DNA of 62,843 nt from JALZEG01 sp046263255. Lineage in GTDB: Bacteria > Actinomycetota > CADDZG01 > WHSQ01. The DNA is taken from contig JBHELD010000064.1 of the NCBI GenBank assembly GCA_046263255.1, positions 1-62,843 of the forward strand, given 5' to 3'. Numbering within the stretch: the first letter of the stretch is position 1; each line of letters opens with the position of its first letter. A program made the position numbers and the translations under genes. Under the pieces are notes generated by a model, which did no database searches, was not told the origin of the DNA, and saw only the letters and a list, made by a program, of their open reading frames with translations. This document shows positions 1-8,556 of the stretch, piece after piece.

Positions 1-1
1 G

Positions 2-40
2 CCGACGACGGAAGCCCCCCACACCACGATCGGCATCTAA
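2..40 (+). CDS. possible C-terminal end of an upstream plus-strand gene (partial)
   Basis: Frame 2 of the plus strand is open from the window edge to a TAA at 38-40, giving about 12 residues ending TTIGI. This would converge on the minus-strand phosphodiesterase gene, overlapping its stop by a few bases, which fits the tight packing elsewhere. The stretch is too short to identify, and could be a chance open frame. Confidence 0.25.
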   Translation, partial: PTTEAPHTTIGI

Positions 41-1743
41 GCCCCCTCCGCGTCGCCTCGCAGCCCCGCCGACGCCGGCGGCTCCGGCGACCCGAACGCG
101 CACTCCATCACCGCGCGGTACTGGCGCCGCGACCACGCCGCCGCGAGCACGTTCTCGTCGCCCCGGTCCTCGAAACCCTCCGGCAGCTCGTCGCCGCCCC
201 AGTTGTCGCGGATCGTGTAGCCGTTGAGGAACTCCGCGACGTCCGCGCCGGTGACGCCGAGGTCGCGCATGACCTCCCCGTCGAGGAACGGGCCGACGGG
301 GTTCCCGCTCTCGACGAGCGACCGTCCCTCCGGCGCGCCGAAGTGCGCGTCGACGTCCTCCTGGAGCTGCCCCTGCAACAGGGGCCACGCCCCCGTGAGC
401 TCGGGGGAAGGCGTGTGACCGTGGTCGGCGCTCAGGATCACGACGTAGTCGCCGACGTTGCGGTCGAGGTACTCGACGATCCGGCCGAGCGCCGCGTCCT
501 GGGCCTGTAGCACGTCGGCCATCTCGGGCGAGTCCATCGTGTACTGGTGGCCGACGATGTCGGTCGGCTTGTAGTTCGTGAAGAAGAAGTCGGTCACGTC
601 GTCCGCGCCGTAGCCCTCGCGCTCGATCATCGCCAGGATCGCGTCGGTCTCGAAGTCGACCCATGCGGGGTTGTCGTGCAGGCCGAGGATCCCGTGCCCG
701 CGCCACTTCCCGTCGACCTCGCCGTCGGCGCGGTCGAGGGCGTCCGCGTGCTCCTCCAGCCCCGGGAAATGCTCCAGGTACGCCGGCGTCGAGTAGTAGA
801 GGGGGTTCCCCGTGATCCTCTCGTCGCCGCCGATGATCGCGAGCTGGTCGGCATCGCCGCCGGGAGTCATCGTCCCGTGGCCCATCATCCCGATGTGCCA
901 GGACTTCCACGCGAGCATCCCCACGAGCGGCTCGTTGCCGAGCGCGGGATCGATCAGGTCCGCGAACGTCGTCAGCTTCAGATCCGCCGGATCCCGCTGC
1001 GCGAACGCGTTCCGGACGCCCCCGTTGTCGCTCCGGTAGTTGATCGCGGTGACGCCGTGCGTGCGCGGGAACGCCCCGGTGCCGAGGGTCGAGTGCGTCG
1101 CCGGCGTGATCGACGGCGACGACCCCACGGTCGCGTGGACGTACGAAGTCCCCTCCCGCTCCATGCGAGCGAGGGTCGGCCACCTGTCCGGCCACCGCTC
1201 GAGCACGTTGCGCCCGACGCCGTCCCACATGATCGTGAGGACGAGCTTCGGCCGAGCGGCGACGCCGGCCACCGCGTCCTCGAGCACCCGACCCTCGCGC
1301 TGTGGCAGGGCGACCTGCGTCAGGGCGCCGGCGGTCGGGAAGACGTCTGCCAGCGTCGCGGCGTCGCTCTCGCGTCCCTCTCGCTCGACGATCCCGGGGC
1401 CGTACAGCACCAGCGGCACGTTCTGCAGGTAGTCCCACGGCCCGGAGTGGCTCGTGACGTCGAACGCGCCGGAGTAGTTCGGCGCGAGCGGCACGAACGT
1501 CACGTCCTCCGAGTGCTTCGGGTGATAGCCGCGCCACACGCGCGCGAGCAGCGCCCGGTCCAGCGCGCACGCGCGCTCGACCGGGTCGTTCGACTCGAAC
1601 GTGCGGTCGTCGCGGGGGCCGGGGGTGACCGTGCCCACCCGGGGGCGCGAGCCGTCCTGGACGGCTTCGACGGCGTAGACCGCTCCTCCCGCAAGCACCA
1701 CGACCGCGACGATCGTGCGTAGCAAGCGAGCTCGGCGCGACAT
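37..1743 (-). CDS. membrane-anchored alkaline phosphatase superfamily phosphodiesterase
   Basis: About 568 residues, probably a type I phosphodiesterase/nucleotide pyrophosphatase-like metalloenzyme acting outside the membrane. The start at MSRRARLLR places one hydrophobic segment (TIVAVVVLAGGAVYAV) at the N-terminus as signal anchor; the open frame continues further upstream but that part is not hydrophobic and looks non-coding. The catalytic half shows a metal-binding Asp in TIMWDGVG, a nucleophile region SPSITPATHSTLGTG that resembles the NPP Thr-nucleophile motif, and the metal-binding ILSADHGHT motif. The part before the catalytic core (YHPKHSEDVTFVPLAPNYSG) resembles a second, degenerate phosphatase-fold piece. 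The substrate cannot be told from sequence. It stands alone, converging on an upstream gene. Confidence 0.82.
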   Translation of the reverse strand: MSRRARLLRTIVAVVVLAGGAVYAVEAVQDGSRPRVGTVTPGPRDDRTFESNDPVERACALDRALLARVWRGYHPKHSEDVTFVPLAPNYSGAFDVTSHSGPWDYLQNVPLVLYGPGIVEREGRESDAATLADVFPTAGALTQVALPQREGRVLEDAVAGVAARPKLVLTIMWDGVGRNVLERWPDRWPTLARMEREGTSYVHATVGSSPSITPATHSTLGTGAFPRTHGVTAINYRSDNGGVRNAFAQRDPADLKLTTFADLIDPALGNEPLVGMLAWKSWHIGMMGHGTMTPGGDADQLAIIGGDERITGNPLYYSTPAYLEHFPGLEEHADALDRADGEVDGKWRGHGILGLHDNPAWVDFETDAILAMIEREGYGADDVTDFFFTNYKPTDIVGHQYTMDSPEMADVLQAQDAALGRIVEYLDRNVGDYVVILSADHGHTPSPELTGAWPLLQGQLQEDVDAHFGAPEGRSLVESGNPVGPFLDGEVMRDLGVTGADVAEFLNGYTIRDNWGGDELPEGFEDRGDENVLAAAWSRRQYRAVMECAFGSPEPPASAGLRGDAEGA

Positions 1744-1884
1744 CGGAGGCAGGCTACTAGTGTTCGCCACCCTAAACCGTTGGCCCGTGCGTATCGGCGC
1801 GTGAGCGCGCGGCAGCGTGACCGGTGGTCCGGAGTGGTGCACCCGGTGCGGCCGGTACGCGCGTGCACCGCGTGTGCCGGCTCC

Positions 1885-2769
1885 TCAGGGCCCCGCGGGA
1901 GGCGGCACCTCCGGCTCCGGCGCCGTCGCCAGGACCGGCAGCGCCGAGACGACCAGCGCGGCCCCCAGAACGACCCGCGTCGTGATCGCCTCGTCCAGCA
2001 GCAGCGCGGCGAGGACGATCGTCGCGAGGGGCTCCAGCATGCTCGCCACCGCGGCCTTGGTCGAGCCGATCAGCGCGATCGCCCGGTAGAGCAGCACGAA
2101 GGCCACCGCGGTCGCGATCCCGAGGGCCGCGGCGTCGTCCAGCGCCGCCGCGGGGAGGCCGCTTCCCGTCACGAGCGACCCCAGCGCGAACGCGACGAGC
2201 GCGCCGCTCGCGGTCCACGTCGCGGCGACCGACGCATCGACCCGCGCCATCACGACCTGGGCGACCAGCAGGTAGACCGCCAGCGTCATCGCGGCCGCGA
2301 GCGCGAACAAGGGCCCGGCGGGCGACTCGAGCCGTATCGAGAAGATCAGAGCGATGCCCCCGCTCCCCAGCGCGAGGGCCAGCAGCGTCCTGTGGCTGTA
2401 GGGCTCGAGCCCCGTGACGAAGCCGAGCAGCGAGGTCCACGTCGGGTACGTGAAGAACACGAGGCTCACGACGGCTGCAGGCGCGCGCTCGAGCCCGAGG
2501 AAGAACAGCGCCGACTCCGCGGCGTAACCGACGCCGCCGAGCAGCATCAGCCGGACGACGTCGCGCCGGCCGACCCACAGGTGGCGCCGCGTCGCCACGT
2601 GGTATGCGACGAGCAGGACGACCGCGACGGCGAACCGCCCCGCGAGCAGCGGGAGCAACCGGGCGCCGTCGTCGTACGCGAGCTTCGCGAAGATCGCCAG
2701 CGTGCCGAACGCCACGGCGGCGACCGACGCGAGGACGATCCCCCTGGCGGTGGCGGGGGGCGCCGTCAA
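1885..2769 (-). CDS. EamA/DMT-family transporter
   Basis: 294 residues with about ten hydrophobic segments arranged as two EamA-type repeats of five helices, the usual layout and length of drug/metabolite transporter superfamily permeases. The N-terminus (ARGIVLASVAAVAFGTLAIFA) is the typical first helix, and the second repeat begins near residue 150 after a basic loop. Members export or import amino acids, nucleosides or other small metabolites across the inner membrane; the substrate is not predictable here. The gene is transcribed alone and lies head to head with the TerC gene, with about 115 bp between them holding both promoters. The 141 bp between its stop and the phosphodiesterase start holds nothing recognisable. 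Confidence 0.85.
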   Translation of the reverse strand: MTAPPATARGIVLASVAAVAFGTLAIFAKLAYDDGARLLPLLAGRFAVAVVLLVAYHVATRRHLWVGRRDVVRLMLLGGVGYAAESALFFLGLERAPAAVVSLVFFTYPTWTSLLGFVTGLEPYSHRTLLALALGSGGIALIFSIRLESPAGPLFALAAAMTLAVYLLVAQVVMARVDASVAATWTASGALVAFALGSLVTGSGLPAAALDDAAALGIATAVAFVLLYRAIALIGSTKAAVASMLEPLATIVLAALLLDEAITTRVVLGAALVVSALPVLATAPEPEVPPPAGP

Positions 2770-2885
2770 CGGACGCGGCGCGCCGCCACTATCCTTGCCT
2801 TCCGACTGCGCACCTGACCCCCTGGTGAGGCGACCGGGCCCTCGACCCTAGCCGAGCGAGCCCGTCGTTCGGACGGAGGTACTTC

Positions 2886-3887
2886 TTGGACGTTTCTCCC
2901 TGGCTCTACGTCGGGTTCATCGGCTTCGTCCTCGCGATGCTGCTGGTGGATCTCAAGCTCTTCCATACGGAGGCCCACACGCCGACCACGAAGGAGTCCG
3001 GCATCTGGGTCGCGATCTGGGTCTCGCTCGCGCTCGCGTTCGGGGTCGGGCTGCTGATCTTCGCCGACACCGAGAACGCCGCGCCGGAGTACTTCGCGGG
3101 ATACCTGATCGAGTATTCGCTGTCGGTCGACAACATGTTCGTGTTCGTCGTCATCTTCAGCTACTTCAAGATCCCGCTGTCCCATCAGCACCAGATCCTC
3201 TTCTACGGGATCCTCGGAGCGATGATCTTCAGGGGCATATTCATCGCCCTCGGCACCGCGCTCGTCCAGAACTTCGACTGGGTCATCCCGCTCTTCGGGA
3301 TCTTCCTTCTGTACACCGCTTACAGGATCGCCAAGGGCTCGGCGGAGCACGTCCACCCGGAGGACAACCCGGTCCTGAAGTTCGCCCGCAGACGGCTGCG
3401 GACGACCACCAGGTTCGACGGGCAGAAGCTCTTCACGATCGAGAACGGCAAGAGGGTCGCCACGCCGCTGTTCATCGTGCTGCTGTTCATCGAGACGACC
3501 GACATCTTCTTCGCCATCGACTCGATCCCGGCCATCTTCGCGGTGACGAAGGACCCGTTCATCGTGCTCACCTCGAACGTGTTCGCGATCCTCGGGCTGC
3601 GGGCGCTCTACTTCCTGCTCGCCGGGGGCATGGACCGCCTGCACCTGCTGAAGTACGGGCTCGCGGTCATCCTCGGGTTCGTCGGCGTGAAGATGCTGCT
3701 CGAGGGAACCGAGATCGTCGGGCTCACCGACCACGCGATCCACGTGCCGATCTGGCTCTCGCTGTCGGTGATCGTGGGCGTCCTCACGCTGACCGCGATC
3801 CTGTCGTACAGGATCCCGCCGAAGAAGCAGGAGGAGTTCGAGCACCGGATGGAGCACGTCACGACCGGAGACGACCCGCCGGCCTAG
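2886..3887 (+). CDS. TerC/Alx family integral membrane protein
   Basis: 333 residues starting at a TTG preceded by GGAGGT, with seven or more transmembrane segments. The family signature is clear: a glycine- and acid-containing helix region (YSLSVDNMFVFVVIF) and a second one (ETTDIFFAIDSIPAIFAVT) carrying the conserved Asp pairs, typical of TerC/Alx proteins linked to tellurite resistance, manganese export or metal homeostasis in the inner membrane. The length is normal for the Alx-like subfamily. The leader was checked for a yybP-ykoY manganese riboswitch, common upstream of this family, and no convincing match was seen. The 3' end overlaps the converging SDR gene by 4 bp. Confidence 0.9.
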   Translation: MDVSPWLYVGFIGFVLAMLLVDLKLFHTEAHTPTTKESGIWVAIWVSLALAFGVGLLIFADTENAAPEYFAGYLIEYSLSVDNMFVFVVIFSYFKIPLSHQHQILFYGILGAMIFRGIFIALGTALVQNFDWVIPLFGIFLLYTAYRIAKGSAEHVHPEDNPVLKFARRRLRTTTRFDGQKLFTIENGKRVATPLFIVLLFIETTDIFFAIDSIPAIFAVTKDPFIVLTSNVFAILGLRALYFLLAGGMDRLHLLKYGLAVILGFVGVKMLLEGTEIVGLTDHAIHVPIWLSLSVIVGVLTLTAILSYRIPPKKQEEFEHRMEHVTTGDDPPA

Positions 3888-4615
3888 GCCCTCTTCCGCG
3901 CCACCTCCGTCGAGCGGGCCTGCGCGATCGGGCGCACGACGATCTGGTCTATGTCGACGCGCGGGGGCCGCGTGACGGCCCAAGCGATGCAGTCCGCCAC
4001 GTCCTCCGCGGTGAGCGGCTCGATGCCCTCGTACGGCCGTTTCGCCGCGGCGGGGTCGCCCCCGAAGCGCACGAGGGAGAACTCCGTCTCCACGAGGCCA
4101 GGCGCGATCTCGGTGACCCGCACCGGCTTCCCGAGCAGCTCCAGCCGCAGCGTCTGCGTGATCGCCCGCAGCGCGTGCTTCGACGCCGTATACCCCCCAC
4201 CCCCGCGGTAGGTCTCGAAACCGGCGGTGGAGGCGACGTTGACGACGTGGCCGCACGCGGCCTCGATCTTCGGCAGCAGCTCGCGGGTCATGCGGATCAC
4301 GCCCATGACGTTCACCTCCCACATCGTCGCGGCCGCTTCGTCCGACAGCTCGCTCAGGGGATCGAGGCCGAGCGCGAGCCCCGCGTTGTTGACGAGCACG
4401 TCGGCTCGCTCGACGGCGGCGCAGAAGTTGCGGACGGAACCGGGATCGGCTACGTCGAGAGGGAGCGCCGTTCCGCCCGAGCTCCGCGCGACCTTCTCGA
4501 GACGGTCGGTCCGCCGCGCCCCCAGCACTACGTCGAAGCCCTCGCGTGCGAGCCTTACCGCGGTCGCCGCGCCTATGCCGGCGGACGCGCCGGTGATCAC
4601 CGCGGTCTTCGGCAT
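3884..4615 (-). CDS. short-chain dehydrogenase/reductase
   Basis: 243 residues, classical SDR fold. The Rossmann glycine motif is TGASAGIG near the N-terminus, the NAG motif follows at VLVNNAGLAL, the catalytic Ser lies in NVASTAGF and the Tyr-Lys pair in YTASKHAL. An acidic/basic pattern after the second strand (GARRTDRL) suggests NADP(H) preference, but this is inference. The C-terminal region (DCIAWAVTRPPRVDIDQI) is characteristic of the YdfG/serine-3-dehydrogenase-like group. The substrate is unknown. It is transcribed divergently from the arginase gene, with only 14 bp between the two starts, so the two promoters must overlap the opposite coding regions or be very compact. Confidence 0.88.
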   Translation of the reverse strand: MPKTAVITGASAGIGAATAVRLAREGFDVVLGARRTDRLEKVARSSGGTALPLDVADPGSVRNFCAAVERADVLVNNAGLALGLDPLSELSDEAAATMWEVNVMGVIRMTRELLPKIEAACGHVVNVASTAGFETYRGGGGYTASKHALRAITQTLRLELLGKPVRVTEIAPGLVETEFSLVRFGGDPAAAKRPYEGIEPLTAEDVADCIAWAVTRPPRVDIDQIVVRPIAQARSTEVARKRA

Positions 4616-4629
4616 GAAAGCATCGTGTC

Positions 4630-5529
4630 ATGAAGAGACCGAAGGTCGTGACGATCCTGGGCGCGCCGCTCGACCTGGGGGCGGCGCGGCGGGGCGTCGA
4701 CATGGGCCCGAGCGCCATCCGCTACGCCGGCCTCGCGGAGCGCCTCCAGAGCATCGGCCTCGAGGTCACCGACTCCGGCAACGTCGCGGCCGAGCTCCCG
4801 GAGGTCGCGTCCGAGCTCGACGAGCATGCCCGGTACCTGCCGGCGATCCTCCTCTCGTGCGCCCAGATCGCCGCCCGGGTCGCGGACCTTGCCGCGGGCG
4901 GCGCGACGCCGCTGGTCCTCGGCGGCGACCATTCGATCGCGATGGGCACGCTCGCCGGCCTCCACGCCGCGTTCGGTCCCGGCGGCGTGTTGTGGGTGGA
5001 CGCCCACGGCGACCTCAACCGGCCGTCGACGTCGCCGTCGGGGAACGTCCACGGGATGCCGCTCGCCGCGGCGCTCGGACGGTGCGGCTTCGACCTCGAA
5101 GGCTTCGGCGGCCCCCCGTGGGTGGATCCGGCGCGCACGGTGCTGATCGGCGTCCGCTCCCTCGATCCGGGTGAGCGCGCTCTCGTGAAGGAGCTCGGCC
5201 TGACGGTGCTCACCATGGCCGACATCGACCGGCGCGGCATCCCGAGCGTCATGGAGCAGGCGCTGCTCGTCGTGAGGGGCCCGCGCTTCGTCCACCTGTC
5301 GCTCGACGTAGACGTGTGCGATCCCGAGATAGCGCCCGGCGTCGGGACGCCGGTGAAGGGAGGGCTGTCGTACCGCGAGGCGCACCTCGCGATGGAGCTG
5401 ATGGCCGAGGCCGGCGTGCTCACGTCGATCGAGATCGTGGAGGTGAACCCGATCCTCGACCACGCCGACGAGACCGGGCTCCTCGCGGTCGAGCTCGCCG
5501 CCAGCGCTCTCGGCGCGCGCATCCTCTAG
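4630..5529 (+). CDS. rocF: arginase/agmatinase-family ureohydrolase, probably arginase
   Basis: 299 residues. The ureohydrolase metal site is complete: GGDHSIAMG, the DAHGDLN block and the C-terminal SLDVDVCDP block supply the His and Asp ligands of the dinuclear manganese centre. The N-terminal GAPLDLGAARRGVDMGPSAIRY segment, split by ordinary substitutions, is typical of arginase rather than agmatinase, and the length (about 300) is normal. Arginase hydrolyses L-arginine to ornithine and urea in the cytoplasm. The next gene starts 2 bp after the stop, so the two are co-transcribed, though no functional link to the PHP protein is evident. Confidence 0.9.
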   Translation: MKRPKVVTILGAPLDLGAARRGVDMGPSAIRYAGLAERLQSIGLEVTDSGNVAAELPEVASELDEHARYLPAILLSCAQIAARVADLAAGGATPLVLGGDHSIAMGTLAGLHAAFGPGGVLWVDAHGDLNRPSTSPSGNVHGMPLAAALGRCGFDLEGFGGPPWVDPARTVLIGVRSLDPGERALVKELGLTVLTMADIDRRGIPSVMEQALLVVRGPRFVHLSLDVDVCDPEIAPGVGTPVKGGLSYREAHLAMELMAEAGVLTSIEIVEVNPILDHADETGLLAVELAASALGARIL

Positions 5530-5531
5530 AC

Positions 5532-6566
5532 GTGACGGTCACGAACGCCGACATCGCGGAGTCGCTCGCGCTCGTGGCCGGCGAGTACGCCGATCACCGG
5601 AAGAGGGCGCTGAAGAGCGCGGCGCGCGCCGCGTTCCTGTGGGAGGAAGAGGCCGCCGGCGTGCTCGAGCGCGGGGGAAGGCTGACGGAGCTGCGCAAGG
5701 TGGGGCCGTGGCTCGCGCGGTTGATCGAGGGCTGGATCGCAGACCCGCCGGAGCGCCCGGAGATCTCGCCGCTGCGCCGCGACTTCATGACGATGTCGCA
5801 GGCCGTGCACGTCCTGGACGGTTCACCCGAGTGGCTCGACGAGCTGAAGGGCGACCTGCAGATGCATTCGACCTACAGCGACGGCGGAGGCGCGATAGCG
5901 GAGCTCGCCGCAACCGCGGACGCGCTCGGGCACGACTACATCTCGATCACCGACCACTCGAAGGGACTCAAGATCGCGGGGGGCATCGACGAGGAGACGC
6001 TCGCGCGGCAGGCCGACGAGATCGCCGACGTCAACGGCGTCCTCGCCGGTGGAGGATCGGCTCTCCGGGTGCTTCGTTCGATCGAGGTGAACCTGAGCCC
6101 CCAGGGCGAGGTGGACATGGACGACGCCGCTCTGCGGTCGCTCGACCTCGTCGTCGGGTCGTTCCACTCGAAGCTGCGCGTCAAGGACGACCAGACGGAG
6201 CGATACCTCGCGGCGCTGCGCAACCCGTACGTGGACATCCTCGGTCACCCGCGGGGGCGCGTCTACAACTTCCGGATCGGGCTTACGGCCGATTGGCCGC
6301 GCGTGTTCGCGGCGGCCGCCGAGAACGACAAGGCGATCGAGATCAACTGCTATCCCGACCGTCAGGACCTCAACCGGGAGCTGCTGCGGACCGCCGCCGC
6401 GTCCGGGTGCCGCCTGTCGCTCGGAACCGACTCGCACGCGCCGTCGCAGCTGGCGAACGTCAGGTTAGGCCTGGCGGCCGCCGCCTCGGCCGGCGTACCC
6501 CGCGACCGGATCGTCAACTTCATGGGCCGCGACGACCTCGTGGAGTGGGCCGCGGCCAACGGCTGA
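5532..6566 (+). CDS. PHP-domain metal-dependent phosphoesterase
   Basis: 344 residues from a GTG two bases after the arginase stop; the open frame extends upstream into arginase but that part is antisense-like. The N-terminal 90 residues (RLIEGWIADPP) resemble the helix-hairpin-helix-like segment found before PHP domains. The PHP trinuclear metal motifs follow in order: HSTYSDGGG, TDHSKGL, VGSFHSKL, ILGHPRG, EINCYPDRQDLN and GTDSHAP. This is the layout of PHP domains of DNA polymerase X and of stand-alone PHP hydrolases; no polymerase domain is present, so a free phosphoesterase is likely. Substrate unknown. Confidence 0.87.
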   Translation: MTVTNADIAESLALVAGEYADHRKRALKSAARAAFLWEEEAAGVLERGGRLTELRKVGPWLARLIEGWIADPPERPEISPLRRDFMTMSQAVHVLDGSPEWLDELKGDLQMHSTYSDGGGAIAELAATADALGHDYISITDHSKGLKIAGGIDEETLARQADEIADVNGVLAGGGSALRVLRSIEVNLSPQGEVDMDDAALRSLDLVVGSFHSKLRVKDDQTERYLAALRNPYVDILGHPRGRVYNFRIGLTADWPRVFAAAAENDKAIEINCYPDRQDLNRELLRTAAASGCRLSLGTDSHAPSQLANVRLGLAAAASAGVPRDRIVNFMGRDDLVEWAAANG

Positions 6567-6576
6567 CGCAGGCTAC

Positions 6577-6595
6577 CGCCGCTCGATCAGCGGCG
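6577..6595 (+). terminator. hairpin after the arginase-PHP operon
   Basis: A perfect 7-bp stem (CGCCGCT / AGCGGCG) with a 5-nt loop begins 10 bases after the PHP stop codon. There is no T-tract, so it is a candidate intrinsic or RNA-stabilising hairpin rather than a textbook terminator. Confidence 0.45.
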
Positions 6596-6878
6596 TGGAC
6601 TGATCCGCAAGATAGACCGTCCTTCCTGAAGGAGCCCGCTCGCGCGCTATGAAACCCCTTCTTGGTCGGCGGCGCCGCGCGGTCGATTGGTCCACTTTCG
6701 TCTTGGGCGGCCTCGGTGTGATGGTCCGCCGCGCCGCGGCCTCTTCCCGGACGGAGTTGCCGGAGGGCCACTCGCGAGGTGACGAGGGTCACCCGGCCCA
6801 GGACGATGGCGGCCAGGCTCGATCGGGAGCGTCTTCGTTCACCGAAGGAATCTCTCCCCGTCCGCCTAACTCCATCAC
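6596..6878. other. intergenic stretch without a recognised gene
   Basis: 283 bp between the PHP operon hairpin and the lysyl-oxidase-like gene. A plus-strand frame from an ATG at 6649 stays open into the next gene, but its arginine- and serine-rich translation looks like out-of-frame GC-rich sequence, and no domain is apparent. I see no gene, tRNA or clear promoter motif here. Confidence 0.5.
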
Positions 6879-7694
6879 GTGCGTAGAGCGCTTGCCTCGT
6901 GCTGCCTCGCCCTGCTGGTGGTCGGGGGTCTCGTCGCGCCCGGAGGGGCGAAATCGCTCCGCGCCCGAGCGCTCCTCCCGAACCTCGCCCCGCTGCCCCC
7001 GTCGACGTTCGTCGGCCCGTTCACCGGAAGGCTCGACTCCTTCGGCTACGCGTATCCCGCGCCGTTCGTGGTCGACGGGTGCCTCCCGGACGAGATGGTG
7101 CGGCGGGGCGCGGCGCGCTGCCTCCGCTACGACACCGCGGCCGCGAACCAAGGCCGGGGGCCGCTCGAGATCGCGTACCGCGTCGAGCCGCCCGAGACGA
7201 ACGCGTACCAGGTGATCCACCGCGCCGACGGGACCACGGTCGACCGCTTCGCGGTCGCGTCGGAGTTCCACCCCACGCACGCGCACTTCCACTTCGAGAG
7301 CTTCTACGTCACGAGCCTGTGGAAGCACTCGGGCGGGAACCGCGTCGGATCCCGCCCGGTGACGTCGGGCAGCAAGAGCGGCTTCTGCCCGGAGGACTCC
7401 GGCGGCGGCGACGGCGAGGGGACGTACGGGTGCCTCACCGACTATCGGATGGGACCGACGGGACCCGAGCAGGTCGTCGGCATATCCGCCGGCTGGTACG
7501 ACACCTACCGAGTGCACCTGCCCGACCAGTACCTCGAGATCACCGGCGTCCCCGACGGGACCTACCTGCTCGAGGTCGAGCTCGATCCCGACGACAACGT
7601 GCGCGAGTCGAACGAGCGCGACAACGTGGTGTGCGTGCTCGTGCGGCTGGACGGCGCCGAGGCGACGCACCGCGGCACCGTCTCCTGCCGCTGA
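6879..7694 (+). CDS. secreted lysyl oxidase-like protein
   Basis: 271 residues from a GTG, with a signal peptide (RRALASCCLALLVVGGLVAPGGA). The mature part has the lysyl-oxidase family pattern: a copper-binding His cluster HAHFHFESF, a WYDTYRVHLPDQYLEI block, and VPDGTYLLEVELDP followed by a Glu/Asn/Asp segment (VRESNERDN). These match the C-terminal catalytic region of lysyl oxidases, which oxidise peptidyl lysine to aldehyde using copper and a lysine tyrosylquinone cofactor. Bacterial homologues are known but of unproven function. It is a single gene; the next gene starts 21 bp downstream and may be co-transcribed. Confidence 0.75.
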   Translation: MRRALASCCLALLVVGGLVAPGGAKSLRARALLPNLAPLPPSTFVGPFTGRLDSFGYAYPAPFVVDGCLPDEMVRRGAARCLRYDTAAANQGRGPLEIAYRVEPPETNAYQVIHRADGTTVDRFAVASEFHPTHAHFHFESFYVTSLWKHSGGNRVGSRPVTSGSKSGFCPEDSGGGDGEGTYGCLTDYRMGPTGPEQVVGISAGWYDTYRVHLPDQYLEITGVPDGTYLLEVELDPDDNVRESNERDNVVCVLVRLDGAEATHRGTVSCR

Positions 7695-7715
7695 CGCCTC
7701 GATAGGCTGAGGCGC

Positions 7716-8297
7716 ATGGCGTCCCGACCCCGCGTGCCCCAGGACTGGGAGCGCGACCTCCGCGCCGCGAAGCCCGCCGAGGAGGCGTTCGCCTCGGAGC
7801 TCGCGATCGACCCCCGCCTCGAGGGCCTCCGGACGCACACCGACAGCTTCGACAAGCTCGACTTCTCGTTCACCTACGGGGGCCGTGAGATCTGGGTCGA
7901 CCTGAAGGAGAAGAAGCAGGCGTACTCGCCGGGCGTGCAGGCGCTGTGGGAGGAGGTCCCCGAGTCGTTCCTCTTCATCCTCGACGAGACCGTCTACCGC
8001 AGGATCATCTGGCAGGGGGGCGGTGGCTACCTCGTGGTGCACGACCATCCGGCGCGGCGGTGGGCGATCTTCGGGCCGTGGGAGCTGACGCTCGGCCCCC
8101 GGCGCCGCTACGAGCGGGCGGAGACGAAGAAGACCTCGTTCTACAAGGGCAAGATCCTGCTCGACCTCCGGGCCGCGGCGACGCTGAGGAGCTACTTCTC
8201 GATCGACGAGCTGCTGCACGTGATCGACAAGTCGGTGGCTGAGAGGGACGAGGTCCGGGCCGTGGCGGCGAAGGCTCTGGACCTGCCCCAGGTCTGA
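7716..8297 (+). CDS. hypothetical protein with a possible PD-(D/E)XK-like core
   Basis: 193 residues, soluble and basic, with no signal peptide. I do not recognise the family. The segment around residues 48-70 (KLDFSF, then EIWVDLKEKKQ) has the Asp, a beta hairpin and a D-x-K arrangement reminiscent of PD-(D/E)XK nuclease cores, and a Trp-rich beta region plus a basic lysine patch (KKTSFYKGKI) follow. The C-terminus is helical. It is close to a convergent DNA methyltransferase gene, which would suit a restriction-related role, but the resemblance is only a pattern match and the protein could be something else. Confidence 0.6.
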   Translation: MASRPRVPQDWERDLRAAKPAEEAFASELAIDPRLEGLRTHTDSFDKLDFSFTYGGREIWVDLKEKKQAYSPGVQALWEEVPESFLFILDETVYRRIIWQGGGGYLVVHDHPARRWAIFGPWELTLGPRRRYERAETKKTSFYKGKILLDLRAAATLRSYFSIDELLHVIDKSVAERDEVRAVAAKALDLPQV

Positions 8298-8405
8298 CTG
8301 CAACCGAACGCGAAACCTGTCACAGCCCGTGCGTAGCGTGTGCCGCAGGTCGCGAAGGTACAGTTGATCAAAGGGGTCGCCCATTTAAGTGGGGAGGGAT
8401 TTTTC

Positions 8406-8546
8406 TTGACGTCAGAGGACAAAGCGCGGCTCGTCCGCTTCTTGGAGAGCAAGATGTGCCGCCCGTGCCTAAAAGACGGGGCAACCGACGATCATCCCGG
8501 ATGCATCGAGGCCGAAGCTCTGATCGGTATCGTCAAGAACGACTAG
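8406..8546 (+). CDS. small zinc-ribbon-like protein
   Basis: 46 residues if translation begins at the TTG at 8406, which has a GGGGAGG Shine-Dalgarno at the right distance; an in-frame GTG at 8340 would add 22 residues but lacks such a site. The protein has the metal-binding-like pattern C-x2-C-x8-H-x2-C (MCRPC ... HPGC) after a helical N-terminus. The function is unknown. It converges on the methyltransferase gene, with 10 bp between the stops. Base composition here is visibly lower in GC than in the flanking genes. Confidence 0.45.
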   Translation: MTSEDKARLVRFLESKMCRPCLKDGATDDHPGCIEAEALIGIVKND

Positions 8547-8556
8547 GTCTTGCTCA

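Noticed and set aside
547..1722. 391-residue plus-strand open frame opposite the phosphodiesterase
   Set aside because: Arg/Val/Asp-rich shadow composition of a GC-rich antisense frame; the opposite strand has clear enzyme motifs.
2770..2885. yybP-ykoY manganese riboswitch upstream of the TerC-like gene
   Set aside because: The leader lacks the conserved loops I would expect, so only a promoter region is assumed.
5316..5531. N-terminal extension of the PHP gene into arginase
   Set aside because: Overlaps the arginase coding region out of frame; the GTG at 5532 right after the stop is the natural start.
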